DNA of 64,000 bases from positions 2,171,001-2,235,000 of the forward strand of contig NZ_AP028664.1 in NCBI RefSeq assembly GCF_041154455.1, in the 5' to 3' direction. Source of the DNA: Variovorax sp. V213. GTDB lineage: Bacteria; Pseudomonadota; Gammaproteobacteria; Burkholderiales; Burkholderiaceae_C. The notes below the pieces were generated by a model. It did no database searches. It had not been told where the DNA came from and saw nothing but the letters and a program-made list of their open reading frames with translations. Shown piece after piece: positions 1-10,960 of this stretch. The translations under genes were made by a program, and so were the position numbers. Within the stretch, counting starts at the first letter, position 1; each line of letters opens with the position of its first letter.

Positions 1-1111
1 GGTCTTTCAAGGCAATTCGATCGGAGCCACCGGCTCCACGACCGGTGAAGTGGTGTTCAACACCGCCATGACCGGTTACCAGGAAATCCTCACCGACCCG
101 AGTTATTGCCAGCAGATCGTGACGCTCACGTATCCGCACATCGGCAACTACGGCGTCAACGGGGAAGACATCGAAGCCGACAAGATCCATGCCGCTGGCC
201 TGATCATCAAAGACCTGCCGCTCGTCGCATCCAATTTCCGCAAGACCGCCACGCTGAGCGAATACCTCGTGGCCGGCAAGACGGTGGCCATCGCGAACAT
301 CGACACCCGCAAGCTGACCCGCCACCTGCGCACCCATGGCGCGCAGAACGGCTGCATCCTGGGCCTGGCGGCGGGCGAATCGGTCACGCAGGCGCTGATC
401 GACAAGGCCATTGCGGCCGCCAAGGCCGCGCCGAGCATGTCCGGCCTCGACCTTGCCAAGGTGGTGTCGGTCCGGCAGACCTACGAGTGGACCGAAACCG
501 AGTGGAAGCTGGGTGCGGGCTACGGCGTGCAGATCACGCCCAGGTTCCACGTGGTGGCTTTCGACTACGGCGTCAAGAAGAACATCCTGCGCATGATCGC
601 GCAGCGCGGCGCCCGCATCACCGTGGTGCCGGCGCAAACGCCCGCGGCCGATGTGCTCAAGCTCAAGCCCGATGGCATCTTCCTGGCCAACGGCCCGGGC
701 GACCCGGAGCCTTGCGACTACGCCATCAGCGCGGTCAAGGAACTCATCGAGACCGGCATTCCCACCTTCGGCATCTGCCTGGGCCACCAGATCATGGCGC
801 TGGCCTCGGGTGCGAAGACCTTCAAGATGAAGTTCGGCCATCACGGCGCAAACCACCCGGTGAAAGACCTGGACAACGGCCGCGTGAGCATCACCAGCCA
901 GAACCACGGCTTCGCGGTGGACGAGAAGTCGCTGCCGGCCAACCTGCGCCCCACCCACATCAGCCTGTTCGACAACACGCTGCAAGGCCTGGCGCGCACC
1001 GACAAGCCTGCGTTCTGCTTCCAGGGCCACCCGGAAGCCTCGCCCGGCCCGCACGACATCGGCTACCTGTTCGACCGCTTCACCGCGCTCATGGAGCAGG
1101 CACGTGGCTGA
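1..1111 (+). CDS. carA: carbamoyl-phosphate synthase small subunit, 5' partial
   Basis: This is the glutaminase subunit of carbamoyl-phosphate synthase. It releases ammonia from glutamine for the CarB subunit, feeding pyrimidine and arginine synthesis. The reading frame is open from base 2, and the first visible residues (VFQGNSIGATGSTTGEVVFN) already match the family, so only about a dozen N-terminal residues are missing. The class I amidotransferase domain shows ANGPGDP, the nucleophile motif FGICLGHQ (Cys codon 776-778) and the HPEASPGPHD region carrying the catalytic His and Glu. The stop overlaps the start of the next gene, and carB follows after that insert. Confidence 0.97.
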   Translation, partial: VFQGNSIGATGSTTGEVVFNTAMTGYQEILTDPSYCQQIVTLTYPHIGNYGVNGEDIEADKIHAAGLIIKDLPLVASNFRKTATLSEYLVAGKTVAIANIDTRKLTRHLRTHGAQNGCILGLAAGESVTQALIDKAIAAAKAAPSMSGLDLAKVVSVRQTYEWTETEWKLGAGYGVQITPRFHVVAFDYGVKKNILRMIAQRGARITVVPAQTPAADVLKLKPDGIFLANGPGDPEPCDYAISAVKELIETGIPTFGICLGHQIMALASGAKTFKMKFGHHGANHPVKDLDNGRVSITSQNHGFAVDEKSLPANLRPTHISLFDNTLQGLARTDKPAFCFQGHPEASPGPHDIGYLFDRFTALMEQARG

Positions 1112-1661
1112 TGCACCCGCGGTGCTCGACGTCTCGGTCATCGCCGCGTTGCGCGATGCCGAGGGCAAGATCTATGTGCTGCGGGGCCTCAAGGTCATGC
1201 TGGCGCAGGACCTTGCCGCGCTCTATGGCGTCGAGACCCGGGTGCTGTTGCAGGCCATGCGCCGCAACCTCGATCGTTTTCCGGCGGATTTCGCCTTCAC
1301 CCTGGAGAACCAGGACGTCGAGAATTTGAGATCACAACTTGTGATCTCAAAACCCGAGAAGCCGGGCTCGGGCGGCGCGCGCTACCGAAGCGTGGCCTTC
1401 ACCGAACAGGGCGTGGCCATGTTGTCGAGCGTGCTGCGCAGCGAACGCGCCGTGGCCGTCAACATCGAGATCATGCGTACCTTCGTCAAGCTGCGCAGCA
1501 TGCTGTCGGAGCACGCCGATCTCAAGCGCAAGCTGAACGCGCTGGAACAGCGATACGACCAGAACTTCCGCGATGTATTCACCGCGATCCATCAACTGAT
1601 GGATGAACCGAAGCCGGGCGCCTACAGCGGCCGCGGCATCGGTTTCACCAAGGACAAATAA
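1104..1661 (+). CDS. ORF6N domain-containing protein between carA and carB
   Basis: The protein has 185 residues. Its N-terminal part (about 15-110) resembles the ORF6N DNA-binding domain: residues KVMLAQDLAALYGVETRVL, followed by an RNLDRFPADFAFTL segment and an FTEQGVAMLSSVL segment. ORF6N proteins are best known from phage antirepressors and from lone chromosomal copies. The C-terminal part (about 125-165) looks helical and possibly coiled-coil. It starts at GTG 1104, overlaps carA by 8 bases and ends one base before carB, so it is probably co-transcribed and translationally coupled. No phage genes are nearby. The function is unknown; DNA binding or autoregulation is inference from the domain. 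Confidence 0.85.
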   Translation: MADAPAVLDVSVIAALRDAEGKIYVLRGLKVMLAQDLAALYGVETRVLLQAMRRNLDRFPADFAFTLENQDVENLRSQLVISKPEKPGSGGARYRSVAFTEQGVAMLSSVLRSERAVAVNIEIMRTFVKLRSMLSEHADLKRKLNALEQRYDQNFRDVFTAIHQLMDEPKPGAYSGRGIGFTKDK

Positions 1662-1662
1662 G

Positions 1663-4911
<3,249 letters not shown>

Positions 4912-4919
4912 GCGCCATC

Positions 4920-5789
4920 ATGGAAACCCAGCTGGTCGAACTGGACCTGGCCGACTGGAACGCGGCCACGCCCAACGAGGCGTGGATCGCGGCGCTCGAG
5001 GCCGGCAAGGTGCTGTACTTTCCGCGCCTGGGCTTCGAGCTGCTGCCGGAAGAGCGCAGCCTGCTGACGCCCAGCCTGCTGTCGCCTGACGTGCGCAACA
5101 TCAGCCTCGATGCCAACGGCCGCCTCAAAGGGGTGGCTGGCGACGAGGCGGTGCAGCGTGCGGTGGCGGCGATGGTTGGGCGCTTTCGCGCACAGGCGCA
5201 GCAACTCATCCATGGCCTCCTGCCGCACTACACGCCGGCCTTGCGCCTGGCGCCGACCAGCTACAGGCCGGCGCAGGTCGAGACCCGCGTGCAGTCGTGG
5301 CGCGCAGACGACCGGCGGTTGCACGTTGATGCATTTCCGTCGCGCCCGAACTATGGCGAGCGCATCCTGCGCGTGTTCACCAACGTGAATCCCGACGGCG
5401 CGCCGCGCGTGTGGCGCGTGGGCGAGCCCTTCGAAGACATTGCCAAGCGCTTTTTGCCGCGGGCTAGGCCTTATGTGCGCTGGCAGGCGAGGGTGTTGCG
5501 CGCGCTGCGCGTCACCAAGTCACTGCGCAGCGAATACGACCACCTGATGCTGCAGCTGCACGACGGCATGAAGTCGGACATGGCCTACCAGGAAAGTTCG
5601 CCGCAGGAAACCGCCAAGTTCCCGCCCGGTTCGGTGTGGGTGTGCTTTTCCGACCAGACCTCGCACGCCGTCATGGCGGGCCAGTACATGCTCGAGCAGA
5701 CCCTTCATCTGGCCGCGGCGAAGCAATACAATCCAGATTCGAGCCCGCTCGCCATCCTGAGCCGGCTGACCGGACGCACCCTCGTCTGA
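4920..5789 (+). CDS. kdoO: Kdo hydroxylase family Fe(II)/2-oxoglutarate dioxygenase
   Basis: This 289-residue protein resembles the Kdo 3-hydroxylase family (KdoO), which converts the Kdo sugar of lipopolysaccharide to Ko in Burkholderia and Yersinia. The iron-binding HxD pair is visible as H135 and D137 (LHVDAFPS). A distal His in SDQTSHAV (H249) fits the third ligand. It starts at ATG 4920, 8 bases after carB, so it may be the last gene of the car operon. A strong hairpin terminator follows. The family call is by motif and overall recognition. The exact substrate (Kdo-lipid A position) is inferred. Confidence 0.82.
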   Translation: METQLVELDLADWNAATPNEAWIAALEAGKVLYFPRLGFELLPEERSLLTPSLLSPDVRNISLDANGRLKGVAGDEAVQRAVAAMVGRFRAQAQQLIHGLLPHYTPALRLAPTSYRPAQVETRVQSWRADDRRLHVDAFPSRPNYGERILRVFTNVNPDGAPRVWRVGEPFEDIAKRFLPRARPYVRWQARVLRALRVTKSLRSEYDHLMLQLHDGMKSDMAYQESSPQETAKFPPGSVWVCFSDQTSHAVMAGQYMLEQTLHLAAAKQYNPDSSPLAILSRLTGRTLV

Positions 5790-5805
5790 TCCTTTCCCCC
5801 AATCG

Positions 5806-5838
5806 ACCGCCGAACGGCAGCGTTCGGCGGTTTCGCTT
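5806..5838 (+). terminator. intrinsic terminator after the car/kdoO genes
   Basis: An 11-bp perfect stem (ACCGCCGAACG / CGTTCGGCGGT) with a GCAG loop is followed by a T-rich stretch. It lies 16 bases after the kdoO stop and just before greA, and would separate the two transcription units. Confidence 0.8.
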
Positions 5839-5853
5839 TATGGAGAACCAAAC

Positions 5854-6330
5854 ATGGCCACCATCCCAATTACCAAGCGCGGTGCCGAAAAACTGCGCGC
5901 TGAATTGCATCGGCTCAAGACCGTGGACCGCCCCTGGGTCATCAACGCGATTTCCGAGGCCCGCGCGCAGGGCGACCTGAGCGAGAACGCCGAATACGAA
6001 GTCGCCAAGGACCGCCAGGGCTTCATCGAAGGCCGCATCCAGGAGGTGGAAGGCAAGCTCTCGGCCGCGCAGATCATCGACCCGGCCGAGCTCGACGCCG
6101 CCGGGAAGGTCGTGTTCGGTTCCACGGTGGAGCTCGAGGAAGAAGACTCGGGCGAGGCCGTGAAGTACCAGATCGTCGGCGAGGACGAAGCCGACCTGAA
6201 GCAGGGCCTCATCAACATCTCCAGCCCGATTGCGCGCGCGCTCATCGGCAAGGAAGAGGGCGACGTCGCCGAGGTGCAGGCCCCGGGCGGCCTCAAGCGC
6301 TACGAGATCGTCGCGGTCCGCTACCTCTGA
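5854..6330 (+). CDS. greA: transcription elongation factor GreA
   Basis: GreA rescues backtracked RNA polymerase by stimulating cleavage of the nascent RNA 3' end. The 158-residue length is typical. The N-terminal coiled coil (about 1-75) has the family signature SEARAQGDLSENAEYEVAKD, whose acidic tip residues act in the polymerase active site. The C-terminal FKBP-like domain contains VGEDEADL and ends ISSPIARALIGKEEGD. The ATG is preceded by GGAGAACC. Transcription may start in the short stretch after the upstream terminator, or read through it. Confidence 0.97.
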   Translation: MATIPITKRGAEKLRAELHRLKTVDRPWVINAISEARAQGDLSENAEYEVAKDRQGFIEGRIQEVEGKLSAAQIIDPAELDAAGKVVFGSTVELEEEDSGEAVKYQIVGEDEADLKQGLINISSPIARALIGKEEGDVAEVQAPGGLKRYEIVAVRYL

Positions 6331-6340
6331 TCCGCGCCGG

Positions 6341-6763
6341 ATGAAAGACCGCCTCGCGCTGCTGCTGGCCGCCTTCTGGTGGGGCAGCCTCACGACCATC
6401 GGTTTCCTGGTGGTGCCGATGCTCTTCGCGAAGCTCGGCAATCCCACGGTGGCGGGCAATTTCGCAGGGCAGCTGTTCGAGGCGCAGAGCTGGATCGCCA
6501 TTGGCTGCGGCCTGCTCCTCCTGGTTCATTTCAGGACGAAGATGGACGACCGCATCGACAGCGCGTCGATGACCGCCATCTTCCTGATACTGGGCGCGTT
6601 GCTGCTGGCGCTGCTCCAGCAATACGCCGTGGCACCCCGCATCCTGGCGCGCGACAACCTCAAGCTGTGGCATGCCGTGGGAAGCGGGATGTACCTGGTT
6701 CAATGGCTGTGCGCCGGTGTGCTGCTCTGGCGCATGGGTGCCAGGGCGCCCACGGCGGGCTGA
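6341..6763 (+). CDS. DUF4149 domain-containing membrane protein
   Basis: A 140-residue inner-membrane protein with four predicted hydrophobic segments (about 5-25, 45-63, 75-97 and 115-135). It resembles the DUF4149 family, common next to housekeeping genes in betaproteobacteria, with the typical opening WWGSLTTIGFLVVPMLF. The start is ATG 6341, ten bases after the greA stop, so it is probably co-transcribed with greA. The function is unknown. Confidence 0.8.
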   Translation: MKDRLALLLAAFWWGSLTTIGFLVVPMLFAKLGNPTVAGNFAGQLFEAQSWIAIGCGLLLLVHFRTKMDDRIDSASMTAIFLILGALLLALLQQYAVAPRILARDNLKLWHAVGSGMYLVQWLCAGVLLWRMGARAPTAG

Positions 6764-6801
6764 GTGCCGGCGGCCGGACTGGTGTTCCCGCCGCCTTCCG
6801 G

Positions 6802-7566
6802 TCACTCTTTCCAGAACTTCGCGACCCAGTTCGCAGGCCGGATATAGCGGAATGCGCGGTTGCGCCGGCCCGCCAGCGCGTCGGGCGGGTTGCATTCGCC
6901 ATGGAACACCATGATGCGTGCGCCTTCGGGCACGAAGGGCTCTTCCCAGTAGTTGGTCGGCCACGTGGGAATGCCGTGGTATTTGAAGCTGGGGCACCAG
7001 GCCGCGGGCCAATAGGAGAGCTTGCCCTGCTTGTGCAGCATGTCGGACAGGTAGGCCTGCTCGTTGCGGTATTCGGCCTGCACCTTGTCCATGTTGTCGC
7101 GGAAATACGCCAGCACGTCGGCATGGGCGCCCAGCTCGAAGCGGTATACCGATGAGTTTCCCGTGATCCGCTCGCGGCGCCAGGGGCGCGCGTAGTCGTG
7201 GATGATCAGGAATTCGCCGGGTTGCTCGAAGAAGGCATCGAGGCTGCCGACGACGACCACGTCGACGTCCAGGAACAGGGCGGTGCCGCGCAGGCCGTGC
7301 AAGTCCTTTTCGAAGGTCGTGAGCTTCTTCCACGCGCCGTCGCGCTGGCCGGGCGCCAGTTGCAGGTTGAGCGGCGGGATCGGCAGGCAGGTCACTTCGG
7401 GGCGGATGCCGTTGCCGTCGTCTGTCAGGCATACGAACTTGAAGTCGCCGCTGAGATTGCGGCGCACCATCGCGTAGAGGCGGTTGACGTATTCGGGGCC
7501 GTATTTCGTGCCCCACTTCATGCAGAGAATGTGGCGCTGGGCGCCTTGCGCTGCCACCGAACTCAA
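6802..7566 (-). CDS. putative nucleotide-sugar glycosyltransferase
   Basis: A soluble protein of about 254 residues with a glycosyltransferase-A-like layout. The N-terminal strand and YAMVRRNLSGDFKFVCLTDD segment precede a DxD-type motif, ALFLDVDVVVVGSLDAF, likely binding a metal-nucleotide sugar. I recognise it as a glycosyltransferase-like family but cannot name a substrate. The start is uncertain: TTG 7566 overlaps the yhbY stop by 4 bases, while GTG 7557 or ATG 7521 (MKWGTKYG) are alternatives. It runs leftward, downstream of yhbY, and converges on the DUF4149 gene. Confidence 0.7.
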   Translation of the reverse strand: MSSVAAQGAQRHILCMKWGTKYGPEYVNRLYAMVRRNLSGDFKFVCLTDDGNGIRPEVTCLPIPPLNLQLAPGQRDGAWKKLTTFEKDLHGLRGTALFLDVDVVVVGSLDAFFEQPGEFLIIHDYARPWRRERITGNSSVYRFELGAHADVLAYFRDNMDKVQAEYRNEQAYLSDMLHKQGKLSYWPAAWCPSFKYHGIPTWPTNYWEEPFVPEGARIMVFHGECNPPDALAGRRNRAFRYIRPANWVAKFWKE

Positions 7567-8042
7567 TCCGCCTGGTTGCGCTTCTTGGCCGAGAGCGGGC
7601 GCTTCGCCTTGGCGCGCTTGATGGTGCCGCCGGGGGTGAGGCGCTGGTTGCCGAGCACGCGCAGGGTCTTGATTTCGGGGCGCTGGCCTCCGCGCTTGCT
7701 GTACTTCAATACCTTGATGTCGCGCGGGCCCGGCATGCGGTCTTCATCGACCACACGCTCCTTTTCGGGCTTGGGGCGCCACAGCACCAGCAGCTTGCCG
7801 ATGTGCTGGATGGGCGCCGCGTCGAGCTCCTCGGCCAGTTCGCGCAGCATGGCGTCGCGTGCCAGGCGGTCGTCGGAAAAGACACGGACCTTGATCAGGC
7901 CATGGGCCTTGAGCGCCGCGTCGGCTTCCTTTTTCACGGCAGGGGTGAGCCCGTCTCCACCGACCATGACGATCGGATCCAGGTGGTGAGCTTCGGCGCG
8001 GTGCACCTTGCGCTCGGCAGGGGTAAGTTGAATGGCGGGCAT
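7563..8042 (-). CDS. yhbY: YhbY family RNA-binding protein with basic C-terminal extension
   Basis: The first 100 residues form a CRM-type RNA-binding domain (LTPAERKVHRAEAHHLDPIVMVGGDGL, followed by IKVRVFSDDR). The family associates with pre-50S ribosomal subunits. The protein has 159 residues, against about 97 in E. coli. The extra C-terminal 60 residues are rich in Lys and Arg (KRAKAKRPLSAKKRN) and may add RNA affinity. ATG 8042 is chosen because MPAIQLTPAER is the conserved N-terminus; an upstream in-frame ATG at 8069 lacks similarity. It is divergent from rlmE. Confidence 0.9.
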   Translation of the reverse strand: MPAIQLTPAERKVHRAEAHHLDPIVMVGGDGLTPAVKKEADAALKAHGLIKVRVFSDDRLARDAMLRELAEELDAAPIQHIGKLLVLWRPKPEKERVVDEDRMPGPRDIKVLKYSKRGGQRPEIKTLRVLGNQRLTPGGTIKRAKAKRPLSAKKRNQAD

Positions 8043-8131
8043 CCCCGTATTATCGAGGGTAGAAAGCAACCTCTCGAACCGCCGGGCCGCTTCAAGGCGA
8101 ATACCGCAGCGCGAAGCACGAGAGGCTCCCC

Positions 8132-8800
8132 ATGAGCACCAAGGCGAAAAGCAAAAAAGTCAACAAGGCGTGGCTGCACGACCACATCAACGACCCGTAC
8201 GTCAAACTGGCCACGCGGGAGGGGTACCGCGCACGCGCCGCCTACAAGCTCAAGGAAATCGACGAATCGCTGGGCCTCGTCAAGCCGGGCCAGCTCGTGG
8301 TCGATCTGGGCTCCACGCCCGGAGCCTGGAGCCAGTACCTGCGGCGACGGATGTCTCCTGACGGCGCTGCGGCCGGCGAGCTGAACGGCACCATCATTGC
8401 GCTGGACATGCTGCCGATGGAACCGATCGAGGGGGTGACCTTCCTGCAGGGCGACTTCCGCGAGGCGGAACTCCTCGAACAGGTGCTGGGCGTGCTGGCG
8501 GGCCGAAAGGCCGACCTGGTGGTGTCCGACATGGCACCCAACCTCTCGGGCATCCATTCGGCCGACGCCGCACGCGTGGCCCACCTGATCGAGCTTGCAA
8601 TCGACTTCGCCCAGCACCATCTGAAGCCGGAGGGAGCGCTGGTTGCCAAGCTTTTCCATGGCAGCGGCTATGACGAGCTGGTGAAGTTGTTCAAGGCGAA
8701 TTTCCGCACCGTGAAGCCTTTCAAACCCAAGGCTTCGCGCGACAAATCGTCCGAAACCTTTCTCGTCGGCATGGGTCTGAAGGCCCAGGAAACGCCTTGA
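8132..8800 (+). CDS. rlmE: 23S rRNA (uridine-2'-O)-methyltransferase RlmE (FtsJ/RrmJ)
   Basis: RlmE 2'-O-methylates U2552 of 23S rRNA in the 50S A-loop. The protein has 222 residues, the usual length. The Rossmann SAM-binding motif VVDLGSTPGAWSQYL, the catalytic Asp in VVSDMAPNLSG, the Lys in LVAKLFHG and the C-terminal SSETFLV Glu fit the K-D-K-E tetrad. As in E. coli, it lies next to ftsH and opposite yhbY, a very widely conserved arrangement. Confidence 0.97.
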   Translation: MSTKAKSKKVNKAWLHDHINDPYVKLATREGYRARAAYKLKEIDESLGLVKPGQLVVDLGSTPGAWSQYLRRRMSPDGAAAGELNGTIIALDMLPMEPIEGVTFLQGDFREAELLEQVLGVLAGRKADLVVSDMAPNLSGIHSADAARVAHLIELAIDFAQHHLKPEGALVAKLFHGSGYDELVKLFKANFRTVKPFKPKASRDKSSETFLVGMGLKAQETP

Positions 8801-8892
8801 TACCTTGACGCGACGGGCCCTAACACGGCGCCGTTGGGGCGCAAACCCTTGTCAGGCTATGGCTGCTTTAGGGAAATGCCCGCTTTTCGTAG

Positions 8893-8909
8893 CTTGAAAA
8901 GCCTAAAAT
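8893..8909 (+). promoter_or_regulatory. candidate ftsH promoter elements
   Basis: The 180-base gap between rlmE and ftsH holds TAAAAT (8904-8909), a common betaproteobacterial -10-like sequence. It also holds CTTGAAA (8893-8899), identical to the -35 core of sigma-32 heat-shock promoters. The downstream sequence is a poor match to CCCCAT-type -10 boxes, and no good sigma-70 -35 is spaced correctly. Either reading is tentative. Heat-shock control of ftsH is known in E. coli. Confidence 0.35.
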
Positions 8910-8980
8910 GGGGCGCAATTGCGTATCCATAGCGCGTTCTTTTTCATAATCTTGTCACGCGCTTTCGACTGGAGCTTCGT

Positions 8981-10897
8981 TTGAACAATCAGTGGTTTTC
9001 CAAAGTTGCCGTATGGCTCGTCATTGCCATGGTGTTGTTCACTGTGTTCAAGCAGTTCGACACCCGCGGCGGCGTTGGCTCGGGGGCGGTAAGCTATTCG
9101 GAGTTCCTGGATCAGGTCCGGAACAACCAGATCAAGAGCGCCGTCATCCCTGAAGGCGCCGGCGGCGGAGAAATCGTGGCCGTCACCAACGACGATCGCA
9201 AGATCCGCACAACCGCCACCGTGCTCGACCGCGGCCTGGTGGGCGACCTGATCGACCACAACGTCAAGTTCGACGTCAAGCCGCGCGAAGAGGGCTCGCT
9301 CCTTATGACGCTGCTGGTGAGCTGGGGCCCGATGCTGCTCCTGATCGGCGTCTGGATCTACTTCATGCGCCAGATGCAGGGAGGCGGCAAAGGCGGGGCG
9401 TTCAGCTTCGGCAAGAGCAAGGCCCGCATGATGGACGAAAACAACAACACGGTCACTTTCGCCGACGTCGCGGGCTGCGACGAGGCCAAGGAAGAAGTCC
9501 GTGAAGTCGTCGATTTCCTGAAAGACCCGCAGCGCTTCCAGAAACTCGGCGGCCGCATTCCGCGCGGCCTGCTGCTGGTCGGCCCTCCGGGTACCGGCAA
9601 GACCTTGCTGGCCAAGTCGATTGCCGGCGAAGCCAAGGTCCCGTTCTTCTCGATTTCGGGTTCCGACTTCGTCGAGATGTTCGTCGGCGTGGGCGCAGCC
9701 CGCGTGCGCGACATGTTCGAGAACGCCAAGAAGAACGCTCCCTGCATCATCTTCATCGACGAAATCGATGCGGTGGGCCGCCAGCGCGGTGCCGGCCTGG
9801 GTGGCGGCAACGACGAGCGCGAACAGACCCTGAACCAGATGCTGGTCGAGATGGACGGTTTCGAAACCAACCTCGGCGTGATCGTGGTGGCTGCCACCAA
9901 CCGACCCGACATCCTGGACGCCGCCTTGCTGCGCCCGGGCCGTTTCGACCGCCAGGTGTATGTCACGCTGCCCGACATCCGCGGCCGCGAGCAGATCCTC
10001 GGCGTCCACATGCGCAAGGTGCCCCTGGGCCAGGACGTGAACCCGAGCGTCATCGCGCGCGGCACGCCCGGCATGTCCGGCGCCGACCTGGCCAACCTCT
10101 GCAACGAAGCCGCCCTGATGGCCGCACGCCGCAATGCGCGCGTGGTCGAAATGCAGGACTTCGAGAAGGCCAAGGACAAGATCTTCATGGGCCCCGAGCG
10201 CAAGAGCATGGTCATGCCCGAGGAAGAGCGCCGCAACACGGCCTACCACGAGTCCGGCCACGCCCTCATCGGCAAGCTGCTGCCCAAGTGCGACCCGGTC
10301 CACAAGGTCACCATCATTCCGCGCGGCCGCGCCCTGGGCGTCACCATGAGCCTGCCGGCGCAGGACCGCTACAGCTACGACCGCGAGTACATGCTGAACC
10401 AGATCAGCATGCTGTTCGGCGGCCGCATCGCCGAAGAAGTGTTCATGCACCAGATGACCACCGGCGCCAGCAACGACTTCGAGCGCGCGACCTCCATCGC
10501 CCGCGACATGGTCACGCGCTACGGCATGACCGACGCGCTGGGCCCGATGGTCTACGCCGAGAACGAAGGCGAAGTGTTCCTCGGCCGCTCGGTCACCAAG
10601 ACCACGAACATGAGCGAGCAGACCATGGAAAAGGTCGACGCCGAAGTACGCCGCATCATCGACGAGCAGTACGCCCTGGCGCGCCGCCTCATCGAGGAAA
10701 ACAGCGACAAGATGCACGCCATGGCCAAGGCCCTGCTCGAATGGGAAACCATCGACACCGAGCAGCTCGACGACATCATGGCCGGCCGCGCCCCGCGTCC
10801 GCCCAAGGACTGGACGCCACGCATCCCGCCGTCGGGCAGTGGCGGCAGCGGCGGCACGCCAGCCGTCAATCCGGATCCGGCACCCACAGTTGCCTGA
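8981..10897 (+). CDS. ftsH: ATP-dependent zinc metalloprotease FtsH
   Basis: This is a membrane-anchored AAA+ protease that degrades misfolded membrane proteins and regulators such as LpxC and sigma-32. The 638 residues have two transmembrane segments (about 8-25 and 108-127) flanking a periplasmic domain. The Walker A GPPGTGKT is at 201-208, followed by Walker B FIDEID and the zinc motif HESGH at 423-427. The start is TTG 8981 (MNNQWFSKVAVW), the conserved N-terminus in this family. The C-terminal tail is Pro/Gly rich. A strong terminator follows. Confidence 0.97.
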   Translation: MNNQWFSKVAVWLVIAMVLFTVFKQFDTRGGVGSGAVSYSEFLDQVRNNQIKSAVIPEGAGGGEIVAVTNDDRKIRTTATVLDRGLVGDLIDHNVKFDVKPREEGSLLMTLLVSWGPMLLLIGVWIYFMRQMQGGGKGGAFSFGKSKARMMDENNNTVTFADVAGCDEAKEEVREVVDFLKDPQRFQKLGGRIPRGLLLVGPPGTGKTLLAKSIAGEAKVPFFSISGSDFVEMFVGVGAARVRDMFENAKKNAPCIIFIDEIDAVGRQRGAGLGGGNDEREQTLNQMLVEMDGFETNLGVIVVAATNRPDILDAALLRPGRFDRQVYVTLPDIRGREQILGVHMRKVPLGQDVNPSVIARGTPGMSGADLANLCNEAALMAARRNARVVEMQDFEKAKDKIFMGPERKSMVMPEEERRNTAYHESGHALIGKLLPKCDPVHKVTIIPRGRALGVTMSLPAQDRYSYDREYMLNQISMLFGGRIAEEVFMHQMTTGASNDFERATSIARDMVTRYGMTDALGPMVYAENEGEVFLGRSVTKTTNMSEQTMEKVDAEVRRIIDEQYALARRLIEENSDKMHAMAKALLEWETIDTEQLDDIMAGRAPRPPKDWTPRIPPSGSGGSGGTPAVNPDPAPTVA

Positions 10898-10919
10898 AGT
10901 GCATCCGGCGTCAAACAGC

Positions 10920-10943
10920 AACGGGGCCCTGGGCCCCGTTTTC
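10920..10943 (+). terminator. intrinsic terminator after ftsH
   Basis: The GC-rich inverted repeat AACGGGGCC / GGCCCCGTT, with a very short loop, is followed by TTTT. It sits 23 bases after the ftsH stop and just upstream of folP. Confidence 0.75.
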
Positions 10944-10960
10944 GATGAAGGTGCCGCCGC

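Noticed and set aside
1104..1661. Prophage remnant at the ORF6N gene
   Set aside because: No integrase, att repeat, structural gene or other phage gene within the neighbouring sequence.
8893..8915. Definite sigma-32 promoter for ftsH
   Set aside because: The -35-like CTTGAAA is exact, but no acceptable CCCCAT-type -10 follows at 11-16 bases. It is listed only as a candidate.
8801..8980. Palindrome ACGGCGCCGT (about 8825-8834) as a terminator after rlmE
   Set aside because: It has essentially no loop and no T-run, so I do not call it a terminator.
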